DNA of 64,000 nucleotides from Planktosalinus lacus (GCF_014640155.1 NZ_BMGK01000003.1:186001-250000), one strand, 5' to 3'. Positions 18,871 through 28,488 are shown, numbered from the stretch's first letter. The notes: generated by a model not told the origin, from the letters alone. Numbers and translations: made by a program.

Positions 18871-20321
18871 AAGAATTATATACATACATAGTAGAATTTC
18901 TTAATATTTATGAGTGGTTTATAGCCGGGTATGCATCCTTTTATGTAGTTTCCTATTTAATTTTTGCCTTTCTTTCATATTATGCTATTCGCAAGTATGT
19001 ATTGATGAAGCATTATATCAATGAGGAGGTTTTATTAAAATCCAATGAAGCGCTAGGTGTTTCTATAGTTGCACCAGCTTTTAATGAAGGTGCAACAATA
19101 GTTTACAATGCAAAATCTTTATTGTCACTTTCTTATCCAAAATTTGAAGTAATTATTGTCAATGACGGCAGTTCAGATGACACTTTAGAAAAGCTGATTA
19201 AAGAATTTGATTTGGTCAAAGTACCTTTTTTTTACCAGGAGCATATTGAGACCGCTCCAGTAAAGGGGCATTATAAATCAAAAAACCCGGTGTACTCTAA
19301 ACTTTTAGTGGTTGATAAAGAAAACCGAAAATCCAAGGCCGATGCTTCAAATGCAGGTATCAACTCTTCACAATACCCTTTGTTTTTATGCACAGATGTA
19401 GATTGTATTTTAAAACCCAATACTATTGTAAAGCTTGTTAAACCTTTTATTGAAAGCAAAATAAAAGTTATAGCATCAGGTGCGGCGATTAGAAGTTCTA
19501 ATTCCTGTGAAGTCAACGAAGGCTTTCTGGTGAAGGTGCATTTTCCAAAAAAGTGGTATCCCATGTTTCAGGAGTTAGAATATGTGCGTGCTTTTTTGTT
19601 TGGTAGAATGGCCTGGAGTCAATTAAATAGCTTGATATTAGTTTCAGGAGGTTTAGGTATGTTTGATAAAGAAGTGGCCATTGAAGCCGGCGGCTATAAG
19701 CATACGTCTTTGGGCGAAGACATGGAACTCATCATAAGGATGCGAAAAGTAATGTATGATAAAAAGGAAAAATTTAAAATCACCTACATTCCTGAATCTT
19801 TATGCTGGACAGAAGTGCCTCCTAATTTAAAAATTTTAATGCGACAACGCATTCGTTGGGCAAGGGGTTTGATACAAACCCTGGCAATTCATAAAAACAT
19901 GTTTTTTAAACTAAAATATGGAAGAACGTCCTGGTTTGCTTTGCCTTATTTTTTCTTTTTTGAATTTTTAGCACCCATTATTGAACTATTTGGTTTATTG
20001 TTGATTGCCACAAGCTTGATTTTATCTTTTTTTTATGCAGGATTTATCAATTATGAGTTTTTAATGTGGTCCATGCTTTTTGTTTACTTTTTTTACATTA
20101 ATATTACAATCATATCTATTTTACTGGATGAATTGTTATACAAAAGTTATGCAAATATAAGAGAGGTTTTAAAGCTTATAGGTATGGCGTTGATTGAACC
20201 CTTTTTATATCATCCGGTGGTTGTAGTAGCTGCAATAAAAGGATACTGGCAGTATTTTACAAAAAAAGAAGCAACTTGGGGCGTGATGGTAAGGAAAGGC
20301 TTTGCAGACGTAAAAAAATAA
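18867..20321 (+). CDS. Processive family 2 glycosyltransferase (cellulose/PNAG-synthase-like)
   Basis: 484 residues. An N-terminal membrane helix (about 17-40) precedes the GT-A domain. The motifs of processive beta-glycan synthases are complete: VND at 98-100, DVD at 177-179, ED at 284-285 and QRIRW at 327-331. Three to four C-terminal membrane segments (about 355-380, 393-415, 440-465) could form a translocation channel. It therefore likely polymerises and extrudes a polysaccharide. It is translationally coupled to the HEAT gene and followed after 10 bases by a TPR/outer-membrane barrel gene. There is no PilZ domain. The sugar cannot be told from the sequence. Confidence 0.88.
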   Translation: MKELYTYIVEFLNIYEWFIAGYASFYVVSYLIFAFLSYYAIRKYVLMKHYINEEVLLKSNEALGVSIVAPAFNEGATIVYNAKSLLSLSYPKFEVIIVNDGSSDDTLEKLIKEFDLVKVPFFYQEHIETAPVKGHYKSKNPVYSKLLVVDKENRKSKADASNAGINSSQYPLFLCTDVDCILKPNTIVKLVKPFIESKIKVIASGAAIRSSNSCEVNEGFLVKVHFPKKWYPMFQELEYVRAFLFGRMAWSQLNSLILVSGGLGMFDKEVAIEAGGYKHTSLGEDMELIIRMRKVMYDKKEKFKITYIPESLCWTEVPPNLKILMRQRIRWARGLIQTLAIHKNMFFKLKYGRTSWFALPYFFFFEFLAPIIELFGLLLIATSLILSFFYAGFINYEFLMWSMLFVYFFYINITIISILLDELLYKSYANIREVLKLIGMALIEPFLYHPVVVVAAIKGYWQYFTKKEATWGVMVRKGFADVKK

Positions 20322-20331
20322 TTAATCCAAC

Positions 20332-21609
20332 ATGAAAATTTCAAAATATATTCGATTATCCAATAACCTATGTGCAATCTTAGCCTGCGCGCTTTTTTTT
20401 AGCTTTCAAATTTCCCTTGCTCAACAAATTAATACCGATAGTTTGCTCTTGCAGGCATATGAATCTTTAAAGCAAAAAGAATATTCCGGAGCTTTAAAAC
20501 AAGCTCATTTAGGGAAAAAAATTAGTCCCGAGTATTTGGATTTTCAGGTTTTAATTGGCAGAGTCCACCAATTAACAAATCAACGAGATAGTGCCCGATT
20601 TTATCTCAACAGAGTTTTAGAAAAAAATACTGCTTATGAAGAAGCATTTTTGTATTTAATAAATTTGGAATTGGAAACAAAAAATTATGAAAATGCAGAA
20701 CGTGTTATAAATAACGCGATCACTATTCATCCTGAGAATAAGAACTTTCGTTTTAAAAAACTACAACTATATCAATCAAAAGAAGCTGTTGAAAGTGAGC
20801 GTACATATTTAAAGGAACTTTCAACTTTATATCCTGAAAACTCTGAAATAAAACAACGCATCTTTTGGCTTGATTCACGCTTTAACAGCAACCGCATCGG
20901 ACTTCAATACAGTCTTACAAGTTTTAACCGGGACGGGGTAGGCCCCTGGCACCTTGGAACTATTCAATATATAGGTGAGAGAAAATGGGGCTCAGTTTTA
21001 GGAAGAATCAATTATGCAAACAGGCGCTCCAATGGTTCACAGTTAATTGATGGAGTTCAGTTTGAGGGAGAATCTTACTTTTTTACCGGTGAAAACAGTT
21101 ATGCAAATGTATCGATAGGCTATTCTGAAGATTTGGTGTTTCCAAAATGGCGATTGGGAGCTTCCTATTTTCAAACATTACCCAAGGGTTGGGAACTCGA
21201 TTTGGGAGCGCGCTATACCTATGTTGCTCAAAACAGCATACCGGCCGGAATACTTGGAGTTGGTAAATACTTTGGTTCATACTGGATGCATCTAAGATCT
21301 TTTTTCCAGGAACAAAATACGAATGTGTATTCCGCCTTCACTTTAACATCCCGCTATTATTATAACACCCGATTTGATTATGTTAATTTTATTTTAGGTT
21401 ATGGCACTTCACCCGATGAAAGAGTGATACTGGCAGATTTAGATCAGCGAGTGGAACTCAACTCTTACAGAGCCGGATTGGGGTATTACAGACAATTTGG
21501 AAAGCATTTCATTGCCGGAGTTCAGGCAGTTTACAACCGCCAGGAATACATAGATGAAAATTGGCAAAATGAGTTTGAATCCTTTATAATGCTTCATTAC
21601 AGACTTTAA
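20332..21609 (+). CDS. YaiO family TPR plus outer-membrane beta-barrel protein
   Basis: 425 residues. A signal peptide (about 1-30, ending SLAQ) is followed by TPR-like helical repeats to about 180 (SLLLQAYESLKQKEYSGAL, RDSARFYLNRVLEKNTAYEEA). The C-terminal half is a run of amphipathic strands (NRIGLQYSLTSFNRD, GLGYYRQFGKHFIAGVQ) ending in the aromatic HYRL. That layout matches E. coli YaiO and recalls PgaA, whose periplasmic TPRs guide PNAG to a barrel. As the third gene of the HEAT/GT2 unit it is the likely outer-membrane exit for the polymer. Confidence 0.8.
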   Translation: MKISKYIRLSNNLCAILACALFFSFQISLAQQINTDSLLLQAYESLKQKEYSGALKQAHLGKKISPEYLDFQVLIGRVHQLTNQRDSARFYLNRVLEKNTAYEEAFLYLINLELETKNYENAERVINNAITIHPENKNFRFKKLQLYQSKEAVESERTYLKELSTLYPENSEIKQRIFWLDSRFNSNRIGLQYSLTSFNRDGVGPWHLGTIQYIGERKWGSVLGRINYANRRSNGSQLIDGVQFEGESYFFTGENSYANVSIGYSEDLVFPKWRLGASYFQTLPKGWELDLGARYTYVAQNSIPAGILGVGKYFGSYWMHLRSFFQEQNTNVYSAFTLTSRYYYNTRFDYVNFILGYGTSPDERVILADLDQRVELNSYRAGLGYYRQFGKHFIAGVQAVYNRQEYIDENWQNEFESFIMLHYRL

Positions 21610-21736
21610 ATCCATTAATAAAATTAATGTTTACTGCATTACGATTATGCACTTTATCGTTAAAAAATGTACTTAAAGTGAAATAATTGTAAGAAAAAGT
21701 TGTAATCCTGAAATATTTTTTTACTTTAGCAATATG

Positions 21737-21763
21737 GAAAGTGTTTTTGCCCGAAACACTTTC
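21737..21763 (+). promoter_or_regulatory. Perfect 10-bp hairpin in the leader of the receiver-protein gene
   Basis: GAAAGTGTTT (21737-21746) and its exact complement AAACACTTTC (21754-21763) flank a 7-base loop, TTGCCCG. It ends 27 bases before the ATG at 21791, with no T-run after it. A leader structure or an operator is more likely than a terminator. A TACTTTAG word 14 bases upstream could be a -7 element. Confidence 0.5.
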
Positions 21764-21790
21764 GATTATGTACCCAAATTTATATAACCT

Positions 21791-22183
21791 ATGAGTAATG
21801 CTGAAAAAATCCTTGTGGTAGAGGATGATCTACTCACATTAAGAATTCTAAACTTCATTCTTAAGAAAGAAGGCTATGCTGTTTCAAGTGCCAAAAATGG
21901 TCTGGATGCCATTGAGCGCATGAATGTAATTCAACCTGATTTGGTAATAACAGATGTGATGTTGCCACTAAAATCAGGACTTGAAGTAACGAGCTATTGT
22001 AAAGATCATTTCTCACACATTCCCGTTATTGTTTTATCTGCATTGGGAGAAGAAGAAGGCACGGTTACCAGAGCCTTTAAACTTGGAGCAGATGACTTTG
22101 TTGCAAAACCATTTAACCCCAATGAGTTTTTGCTTAGAGTAAAAAGATTATTAATGAAAAAAGAAGTGCGTATCGCAATATAA
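21791..22183 (+). CDS. Stand-alone response regulator receiver protein
   Basis: 130 residues, REC domain only. The acidic pocket is E11-D12-D13, the phospho-acceptor D55 is in VITDVMLP, and the switch residue S84 in VLSALG and K107 in AKPFNP follow. There is no output domain, so it signals through protein contact, as CheY/Spo0F-type regulators do. It follows the HEAT/GT2/YaiO set in the same direction after a 181-base spacer with its own leader hairpin, so it is probably a separate transcript but functionally linked. No kinase lies beside it; the hybrid kinase at 47.6 kb is the only one in the window. Confidence 0.88.
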   Translation: MSNAEKILVVEDDLLTLRILNFILKKEGYAVSSAKNGLDAIERMNVIQPDLVITDVMLPLKSGLEVTSYCKDHFSHIPVIVLSALGEEEGTVTRAFKLGADDFVAKPFNPNEFLLRVKRLLMKKEVRIAI

Positions 22184-22326
22184 TTTACTTCTACACTTTC
22201 ATTTAATCTGATTTTATTTTTTAATTCAGGAGTCATTCTGAAAGGCATACCTATTTTCTATATTTTTTACGAAATCTTCACAAAATATTAAGTGTAAAAT
22301 ACAAAGTATAAATACCTTATATTTCG

Positions 22327-22334
22327 TAAATTTG
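22327..22334 (+). promoter_or_regulatory. -7 promoter element for hpt-adk
   Basis: TAAATTTG, an exact TAnnTTTG match, 25 bases upstream of the TTG at 22360. This position supports transcription starting just before the Hpt reading frame. Confidence 0.4.
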
Positions 22335-22359
22335 CACTTTCATTTTTCAAATCACGATT

Positions 22360-23466
22360 TTGATTCAACTTCACGACAAATCTTTTGTCCCCTTTATTTC
22401 CAAAAAGCAGATTGAAACTGCAATTGTTAAACTTGCTTCTCAAATTTCAGAAGACACAAAAGGGGAAACACCTATATTTATTGGTGTTCTTAATGGCGCT
22501 TTTATGGTGATGAGTGATTTGATGAAATCTTATAAAGGCAACTGTGAAGTGAGTTTTGTAAAAATGGCATCCTATAAAGGAACAGAAACAACAGGAAAGG
22601 TGACTAAGCTTATTGGAGTCAATGAAGGTCTAAAAGACAGAGTTGTTATCCTGGTAGAAGACATTGTTGATACCGGAACGACTTTAGAATTACTCCATGA
22701 AATTGTTTTAAAGGAAAAACCTAAAACATTAAAAACCGCTACGCTCTTTTTTAAACCGGAAGCGTATAAGAAAAATTTAATAATAGATTATATTGGAATT
22801 GAAATTCCGAATCGATTTATAGTTGGTTTTGGTCTAGACTATGATGGTCTGGGCAGAAATCTCCCCGAAATATATCAATTAAAAACACAACACATGACAA
22901 ACATTATTTTATTTGGCCCTCCGGGAGCAGGAAAAGGAACACAGGCAGAGGTTTTGAAAGAGTCTTACAATTTGGTTCACATTTCTACCGGAGATGTTTT
23001 TCGTTACAACATAAAAAATGAAACCGATTTAGGGATGTTAGCAAAATCATATATGGACAAAGGCCAGCTAGTACCCGATGAGGTGACCATCAAAATGCTG
23101 AAAGCTGAGTTTGAAAAACATGAAGGTGCAAATGGGTTCATATTTGACGGTTTTCCTAGAACAGAAGCTCAAGCAGAAGCACTTGACAAACTTTTAAGAC
23201 AAAAAAACACTCAGGTTGATGGAATGGTAGCTCTTGAAGTTGATGACGAAGTATTGGTAAAGCGCCTTTTGGAACGCGGTAAAACAAGTGGACGCGCAGA
23301 CGATTCAGATGAATCAATTATAAGAAATAGAATTAAAGTGTATTATCAAGAAACTGCAATCCTGAAGAATTACTACCAAAAACAAAATAAATACTTCGGT
23401 GTTGATGGCGTTGGAAGCATCAGTGAAATTACTGATCGGCTGAGTAAAGTAATTGATAAATTATAA
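22360..23466 (+). CDS. adk: Fused hypoxanthine phosphoribosyltransferase - adenylate kinase
   Basis: 368 codons in one frame from a TTG start. Residues 1-178 are a purine phosphoribosyltransferase with the PRPP loop VILVEDIVDTGTT and the flavobacterial N-terminus MIQLHDKSFVP. Residues 179-368 are a complete short-form adenylate kinase: P-loop FGPPGAGKGT, STGDVFR, FDGFPRT, and a LID without zinc cysteines. No stop separates them. An internal ATG at 22894 starts exactly where stand-alone Adk begins, so both a fusion and free Adk could be made. The two halves salvage hypoxanthine/guanine and balance AMP/ADP/ATP. obg follows 40 bases later. Confidence 0.93.
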   Translation: MIQLHDKSFVPFISKKQIETAIVKLASQISEDTKGETPIFIGVLNGAFMVMSDLMKSYKGNCEVSFVKMASYKGTETTGKVTKLIGVNEGLKDRVVILVEDIVDTGTTLELLHEIVLKEKPKTLKTATLFFKPEAYKKNLIIDYIGIEIPNRFIVGFGLDYDGLGRNLPEIYQLKTQHMTNIILFGPPGAGKGTQAEVLKESYNLVHISTGDVFRYNIKNETDLGMLAKSYMDKGQLVPDEVTIKMLKAEFEKHEGANGFIFDGFPRTEAQAEALDKLLRQKNTQVDGMVALEVDDEVLVKRLLERGKTSGRADDSDESIIRNRIKVYYQETAILKNYYQKQNKYFGVDGVGSISEITDRLSKVIDKL

Positions 23467-23506
23467 ATTAGATTTTAACTGAAACCTTGAACCTGAAATT
23501 AAAAAG

Positions 23507-24514
23507 ATGACAGAAGGCAATTTTGTAGATTATGTAAAGATGCACGTTTCATCAGGAAAAGGTGGTCAGGGTTCAGCACATTTACACCGTGAAAAATACG
23601 TTGAAAAAGGTGGTCCAGATGGTGGAGACGGTGGTCGAGGAGGTCATGTAATTGTAAGAGGAAAAGACAATCTTTGGACACTTTTACATTTAAAGTATCA
23701 AAGACATATTAAAGCCGGTCATGGAGAGCACGGCTCCAGCGGTAGAAGTACAGGAGCAGAAGGTGAAGATGTCTACATTGATGTGCCACTGGGAACTGTC
23801 GTGAGAGATACTGAAACCCAGGAAGTCATTTTTGAAATTACTGAAAATGATGAAGAAAAAATCCTTTTGGAAGGAGGAATGGGTGGTCGTGGCAACTGGC
23901 ACTTTAAGAGCAGTACAAATCAAACACCACGCTATGCACAGCCCGGTATACCAGCTCAGGAAAAAGACATTACTCTTGAACTCAAAATACTTGCTGATGT
24001 AGGTCTGGTAGGGTTTCCAAATGCCGGAAAATCTACGCTACTTTCAGTTGTGACAGCCGCAAAGCCTAAAATTGCTGATTATGAGTTCACCACCTTAAAA
24101 CCCAATCTCGGAATCGTAAAATATCGTAACTTTCAAACTTTTGTGATCGCTGATATACCCGGGATTATCGAAGGTGCAGCTGAAGGTAGAGGTCTTGGAC
24201 ATCGGTTTTTAAGACACATTGAGCGCAACTCCACCTTACTTTTTTTAATTCCGGCAGACTCAAAAGATATCAAAGAGCAGTATGATATCCTGTTGAACGA
24301 ACTCAAAAAGTATAATCCCGAACTGCTTGACAAAGAACGTTTAGTTGCCATCACAAAAAGCGATATGCTGGATGAAGAGTTAAAGGCAGAAATGAAAAAA
24401 GAACTCGATAAACAGTTTAAGGGAATCCCCTATTTATTTATTTCCTCTGTGGCACAACAAGGGTTAGCCGAGCTTAAAGATAAACTTTGGAAAATGCTTC
24501 AGGTGGAGCATTAA
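23507..24514 (+). CDS. obg: Obg family GTPase
   Basis: 335 residues. The glycine-rich Obg fold ([24 protein letters not shown]) covers 1-155, then a GTPase domain with the G1 loop GFPNAGKST at 169-177, the G3 DIPG and the G4-like TKSD. It associates with the 50S subunit and controls ribosome maturation and stress responses. The C-terminal OCT extension of some homologues is absent, as usual in Bacteroidota. It lies directly after hpt-adk, a conserved order in the family. Start ATG at 23507 is preceded by AAAAAG. Confidence 0.96.
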   Translation: MTEGNFVDYVKMHVSSGKGGQGSAHLHREKYVEKGGPDGGDGGRGGHVIVRGKDNLWTLLHLKYQRHIKAGHGEHGSSGRSTGAEGEDVYIDVPLGTVVRDTETQEVIFEITENDEEKILLEGGMGGRGNWHFKSSTNQTPRYAQPGIPAQEKDITLELKILADVGLVGFPNAGKSTLLSVVTAAKPKIADYEFTTLKPNLGIVKYRNFQTFVIADIPGIIEGAAEGRGLGHRFLRHIERNSTLLFLIPADSKDIKEQYDILLNELKKYNPELLDKERLVAITKSDMLDEELKAEMKKELDKQFKGIPYLFISSVAQQGLAELKDKLWKMLQVEH

Positions 24515-24592
24515 AATAAAAATAACTTTAATACTTCTTTAGAACCTTTCGCATAAAAGCTTTTGTATATTTAGCACCAAGTTTTAACTGGA

Positions 24593-25108
24593 ATGAAAGC
24601 TTTTTGTTATTTTGTATTTTTAGTGTTTCTTAGCTCTTGTGGCGCTACCATTGCTTATGATTTTGATACCGAAAAAGACTTTACAACCTTTACAACATAC
24701 AATTTTTACCCCTCAATCTCTTCTGGTTTAAGTGAATTGGATGACAATAGAATCTATAAAATTACCGATAGCATTCTGCAAAATAAAGGATTTGTAAAAT
24801 CTCAAACCCCTCAGTTACTTGTCAATTTTTACAGTGATGAATTTACTACCAGATCCCGTAACACAATTGGTATTGGAGTTGGAAACACTGGAAGAAACAC
24901 CTCGGTAGGCGTTTCAGGTGGGATTCCAATTGGAGGTGATGAGGTCAATCAAACACTGACGATTGATATAATAGAAGAAAAGACTGATTTGCTCGTTTGG
25001 CAAGCAATAGCAAATGGAAGTTACAAAGCGAAAGCAACTCCGCAACAAAAAGATATTTACTACACAAAAACATTGGTAAAGCTTTTCAAACCCTTCCCAC
25101 CAAAATAG
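24593..25108 (+). CDS. DUF4136 lipoprotein
   Basis: 171 residues. A lipoprotein signal ends in LSSCGAT (Cys16), followed by the DUF4136 opening (YDFDTEKDFTTFTTYNFYP). A glycine-rich stretch (GIGVGNTGRNTSVGVSGGIP) precedes the final strands, IDIIEEKTDLLVWQAIANG. The family is periplasmic and of unknown function. It is followed by a secreted TPR protein 40 bases later in the same direction. Confidence 0.85.
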   Translation: MKAFCYFVFLVFLSSCGATIAYDFDTEKDFTTFTTYNFYPSISSGLSELDDNRIYKITDSILQNKGFVKSQTPQLLVNFYSDEFTTRSRNTIGIGVGNTGRNTSVGVSGGIPIGGDEVNQTLTIDIIEEKTDLLVWQAIANGSYKAKATPQQKDIYYTKTLVKLFKPFPPK

Positions 25109-25148
25109 AAATGGAAAGTTTCTGAATATAAATTATTATAAAAATAGC

Positions 25149-26123
25149 TTGATGACACGATATACGGTTTTACTATTTCTAACATTTGCAGCGACTCTTT
25201 GTCTGTCTGCTCAAAATGAATCCTTTACTTTGGGCGAAGAGTTTTATTATGCTGGGGATTATCAGAAAGCAAAACCTCATTTTGAAGCATTTTTAAAATC
25301 CAATCCAAATCATTTAAAAACAAAAGAATATTTAGGAGACATCGCTGCGGTAAACTCTGATTGGGATACTTCCTTGTCCTATTATAAAACACTATTGGAT
25401 GCTCACCCAAACAATGCAAACTACAATTTTAAATATGGCGGCGTTTTAGGAAGAAAGGCACAAAGTGTGAGTAGATTTAGAGCAGCGCTTTATATAAATG
25501 AAATAAAATCACACTTGATAAAAGCCGCTCAATTAGACCCCCTTCACATTGAAGCCAGATGGGCACTGATTGATCTCTACATAGCATTGCCATCCCTTTT
25601 AGGCGGAAGCGAAAGTACCGCCTTGACTTATGCCGATGAATTGATGAAACTCTCTGAGGTGGACGGCTATTTGACACTGGGGTATATCGCAGAACATTTC
25701 AATAGACCCCGGGATGCCGAAAAACATTACAAAAAGGCAATGCAAATAGGGCAGTCACCGCTCACTTATGAAAAACTGGCTGATCTCTATGAAAACAAAA
25801 CCGGTGAACCTGATAAAGCTATGGAAATTAGAGAGGCTTCAGCCCAAAAACATAAGAGAAACAGTATCAATTATCAAATTGGGAAGATATCAGCGATGTA
25901 CAATATTGAACTTCAAAAAGGTCTAAATTATTTAAAGACCTTTATTCAGGGTCATAGTGTAAGAGACGGTGTACCACTCGAATGGGCCTATTACAGAATT
26001 GCTCAGATTTACAGACATTTAGGTGACAAAAAAAACGCATTGAATTGGTCTCAAAAAGCACTTTCGATAAAAAGTGACTTTGAAGAAGCCATGGAAGAAC
26101 ACAAACGCATTCAAAAAATGTAG
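25149..26123 (+). CDS. Secreted tetratricopeptide-repeat protein
   Basis: 324 residues. A short signal peptide ends near LSAQ (residue 21). TPR units run through the length (LGEEFYYAGDYQKAKPHFEAF, LGDIAAVNSDWDTSLSYYKTLL, LGDKKNALNWSQKALSI). The middle segment with LPSLLGGSESTALTYAD resembles periplasmic TPR proteins near peptidases. It probably acts as a periplasmic adaptor. It shares its direction with the DUF4136 lipoprotein and the S46 peptidase, so the three may form one envelope-related unit. Confidence 0.75.
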   Translation: MMTRYTVLLFLTFAATLCLSAQNESFTLGEEFYYAGDYQKAKPHFEAFLKSNPNHLKTKEYLGDIAAVNSDWDTSLSYYKTLLDAHPNNANYNFKYGGVLGRKAQSVSRFRAALYINEIKSHLIKAAQLDPLHIEARWALIDLYIALPSLLGGSESTALTYADELMKLSEVDGYLTLGYIAEHFNRPRDAEKHYKKAMQIGQSPLTYEKLADLYENKTGEPDKAMEIREASAQKHKRNSINYQIGKISAMYNIELQKGLNYLKTFIQGHSVRDGVPLEWAYYRIAQIYRHLGDKKNALNWSQKALSIKSDFEEAMEEHKRIQKM

Positions 26124-26228
26124 TCGATAAACCTATTCACCAATTATTGAGATTATTTTCAAATCTTGTATATTAGCAACCTTTATATAAAAACAGATAG
26201 AATATCTAATTTAAATTTTAAAAATTCC

Positions 26229-28466
26229 ATGAAAAAATTATTGATTTTAGTATTGCTTGGGCTCTTTATAGTGCCTGTTAAAGCAAATGAAGGTATGTGG
26301 TTCCTGATGCATATTGAGCGACTCAATTATGTTGATATGCAAAAAATGGGACTTCAACTCACCCCTGAAGAAATCTATAGCGTTAACAACAACAGTTTAA
26401 AAGATGCCATCGTTCAGTTTGGAGGAGGATGTACTGCTGAAATTATATCCAGTAGCGGATTGATTTTAACTAACCACCACTGTGGCTATGGCAAGATAGC
26501 TGAACTTTCAACAGAAGAAAATGACTACTTAACCAATGGGTTTTGGGCAAAATCCTATCAAGAGGAGCTGAAGCCCAAGGACCTGTCCGTTCGATTTTTT
26601 GTAAGAATGGATGATGTAACATCACGCATTCTCAATTTAGTGAACGATGAAATGACCGAAGAAGAGCGTGAAAAAGTTGTCAATCAGGAAATCGCAAAAA
26701 TCCAACAGGAAAACAACGAAGGTGGAAAATATACCGTTTCAGTAAAGTCATTTTATAGCGGAAACGAGTATTACTATTTTGTCTATGAAGATTATGATGA
26801 TGTACGTTTTGTGGGTGCACCACCAAGCAGCATTGGAAAATTTGGTGGAGATACAGACAACTGGGAGTGGCCAAGACACACGGGAGACTTTGCTCTTTTT
26901 AGAGTCTATGGAGATGAAGAAGGGAAGCCTGCTCGATATTCTGAAAAAAACGTGCCTGTACAGGTTGATTATCATTTACCGGTAAGTTTGAAAGGTATTA
27001 AAGAAGATGATTTTGCCATGATTTTAGGATATCCCGGGCGCACAAATCGATGGATGCCTGCTGCAGGAATTGATCAGAATGTAAATTATGCTTATCCTGC
27101 CTTTGTGGAAGCCTCAAAAGTAGCGATGGATGCCATGAAAGTCCATATGGATAAAAATCAGCAAGTAAAATTGGACTATGCTTCGCGTTATGCAGGTATT
27201 GCAAACTATTGGAAAAACCGACAGGGAATGATAGATGCTTTAAAAAAGCATAAAACAGCAAGTGTTAAAAGAGAACAAGAATCAAAATTTATTAAAGAGG
27301 TAAGATCAAGTTATCAAAAAAATACAGACCTCAGAACAACTGGCGATGAAAGCTCTAAAAAAAGCTCATCTGCTTCTTCTATCACAGCGTTGGATACTGA
27401 AGACATGGTCAAGTATTCAAGTGTAATGGATGTTATTAATGAGTACTATGAAAAGACCAATAAAAGAAGTAGTGAAATCAACTATATTGTTGGAGTATTA
27501 AGGTCAAGTCAATTGGCTATAATGCCTATTAGGGTTGAAAACGCATTTGCTGAATACTTTTCATTAGATGAAGTCTCATCAGGCAAGCTATTGGTTAAAT
27601 TTCAAACTGTAATAGATGAGTATTATGAAACCTATAATGCCGATTTAGAAAAAGATGTTTTCATTGAAACGGTAAACCTTTATGCTTTAAATGTTCCAAA
27701 TCCAATTCCATATCTGGACAGCTTAAAAGGAGACTATAAAAGAGGGAACAATTCAATCAAAGAAAGTTTAAGTAATTTAATTGATGAAAGTATTTTTTCT
27801 ACCAAAGAAAGCCTTGAAGAATTTCTTAAAAGTCCAGACAGTACAGTATTTGTAAATGACCCTATTTATAAGATTTCAAAAGACCTTTTAAAAGATTACA
27901 GATATCAATCTGAAGAAGAAAAAGAACTTGAAGCTGATTACCAAAAAGCTTATCGCTTAATGATTCAGGGTATGCGTGAAATGAATCCTGATAAGAAACA
28001 TTACCCAGATGCTAATAGTACTTTACGACTTTCTTATGGTAAAGTAAGAGCACTTCCCAAGGGTAAAAAGCCCAACGATGCCAAAGTAAACTATTATACC
28101 ACACTCAAAGGCACCGTGGCAAAATACCAACCCGGCGATGACGAGTTTGATATGCCCAAAAAACTCATTGACTTATACAATGCAAAAGACTTTGGTCCTT
28201 ATGCAGATCAAGCAGGGCATATGCCGGTAAACTTCCTTACAGACCACGACATCACCGGTGGTAACTCAGGATCGCCTGTGTTGAATGGAAAAGGAGAGCT
28301 CATTGGTCTTGCGTTTGATGGAAACATCGAAGCCATGGCAGGTGATGTGATCTTTGACGACCAATTGCAACGTGCCATCAATGTAGACGTGCGTTACATC
28401 TTGTTCATTATTGACAAATATGCAGGTGCAAAACACCTTGTCGATGAGATGACAATTGTAAAATAG
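26229..28466 (+). CDS. S46 family dipeptidyl peptidase (DPP7/DPP11 type)
   Basis: 745 residues from ATG 26229, which gives a clean signal peptide (MKKLLILVLLGLFIVPVKA); an earlier in-frame ATG at 26166 would bury it. The catalytic His lies in TNHHCGYG at about 82-89 and the nucleophile Ser680 in GGNSGSPV, followed by LIGLAFDG. The residue 18 positions after the serine is glycine (698). In characterised DPP7 this is glycine (hydrophobic P1), and in DPP11 arginine (acidic P1). A DPP7-like preference is thus inferred. It removes dipeptides from imported oligopeptides in the periplasm. A hairpin terminator follows. Confidence 0.93.
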   Translation: MKKLLILVLLGLFIVPVKANEGMWFLMHIERLNYVDMQKMGLQLTPEEIYSVNNNSLKDAIVQFGGGCTAEIISSSGLILTNHHCGYGKIAELSTEENDYLTNGFWAKSYQEELKPKDLSVRFFVRMDDVTSRILNLVNDEMTEEEREKVVNQEIAKIQQENNEGGKYTVSVKSFYSGNEYYYFVYEDYDDVRFVGAPPSSIGKFGGDTDNWEWPRHTGDFALFRVYGDEEGKPARYSEKNVPVQVDYHLPVSLKGIKEDDFAMILGYPGRTNRWMPAAGIDQNVNYAYPAFVEASKVAMDAMKVHMDKNQQVKLDYASRYAGIANYWKNRQGMIDALKKHKTASVKREQESKFIKEVRSSYQKNTDLRTTGDESSKKSSSASSITALDTEDMVKYSSVMDVINEYYEKTNKRSSEINYIVGVLRSSQLAIMPIRVENAFAEYFSLDEVSSGKLLVKFQTVIDEYYETYNADLEKDVFIETVNLYALNVPNPIPYLDSLKGDYKRGNNSIKESLSNLIDESIFSTKESLEEFLKSPDSTVFVNDPIYKISKDLLKDYRYQSEEEKELEADYQKAYRLMIQGMREMNPDKKHYPDANSTLRLSYGKVRALPKGKKPNDAKVNYYTTLKGTVAKYQPGDDEFDMPKKLIDLYNAKDFGPYADQAGHMPVNFLTDHDITGGNSGSPVLNGKGELIGLAFDGNIEAMAGDVIFDDQLQRAINVDVRYILFIIDKYAGAKHLVDEMTIVK

Positions 28467-28488
28467 ACAGCTCACAATTTTTAATAAA

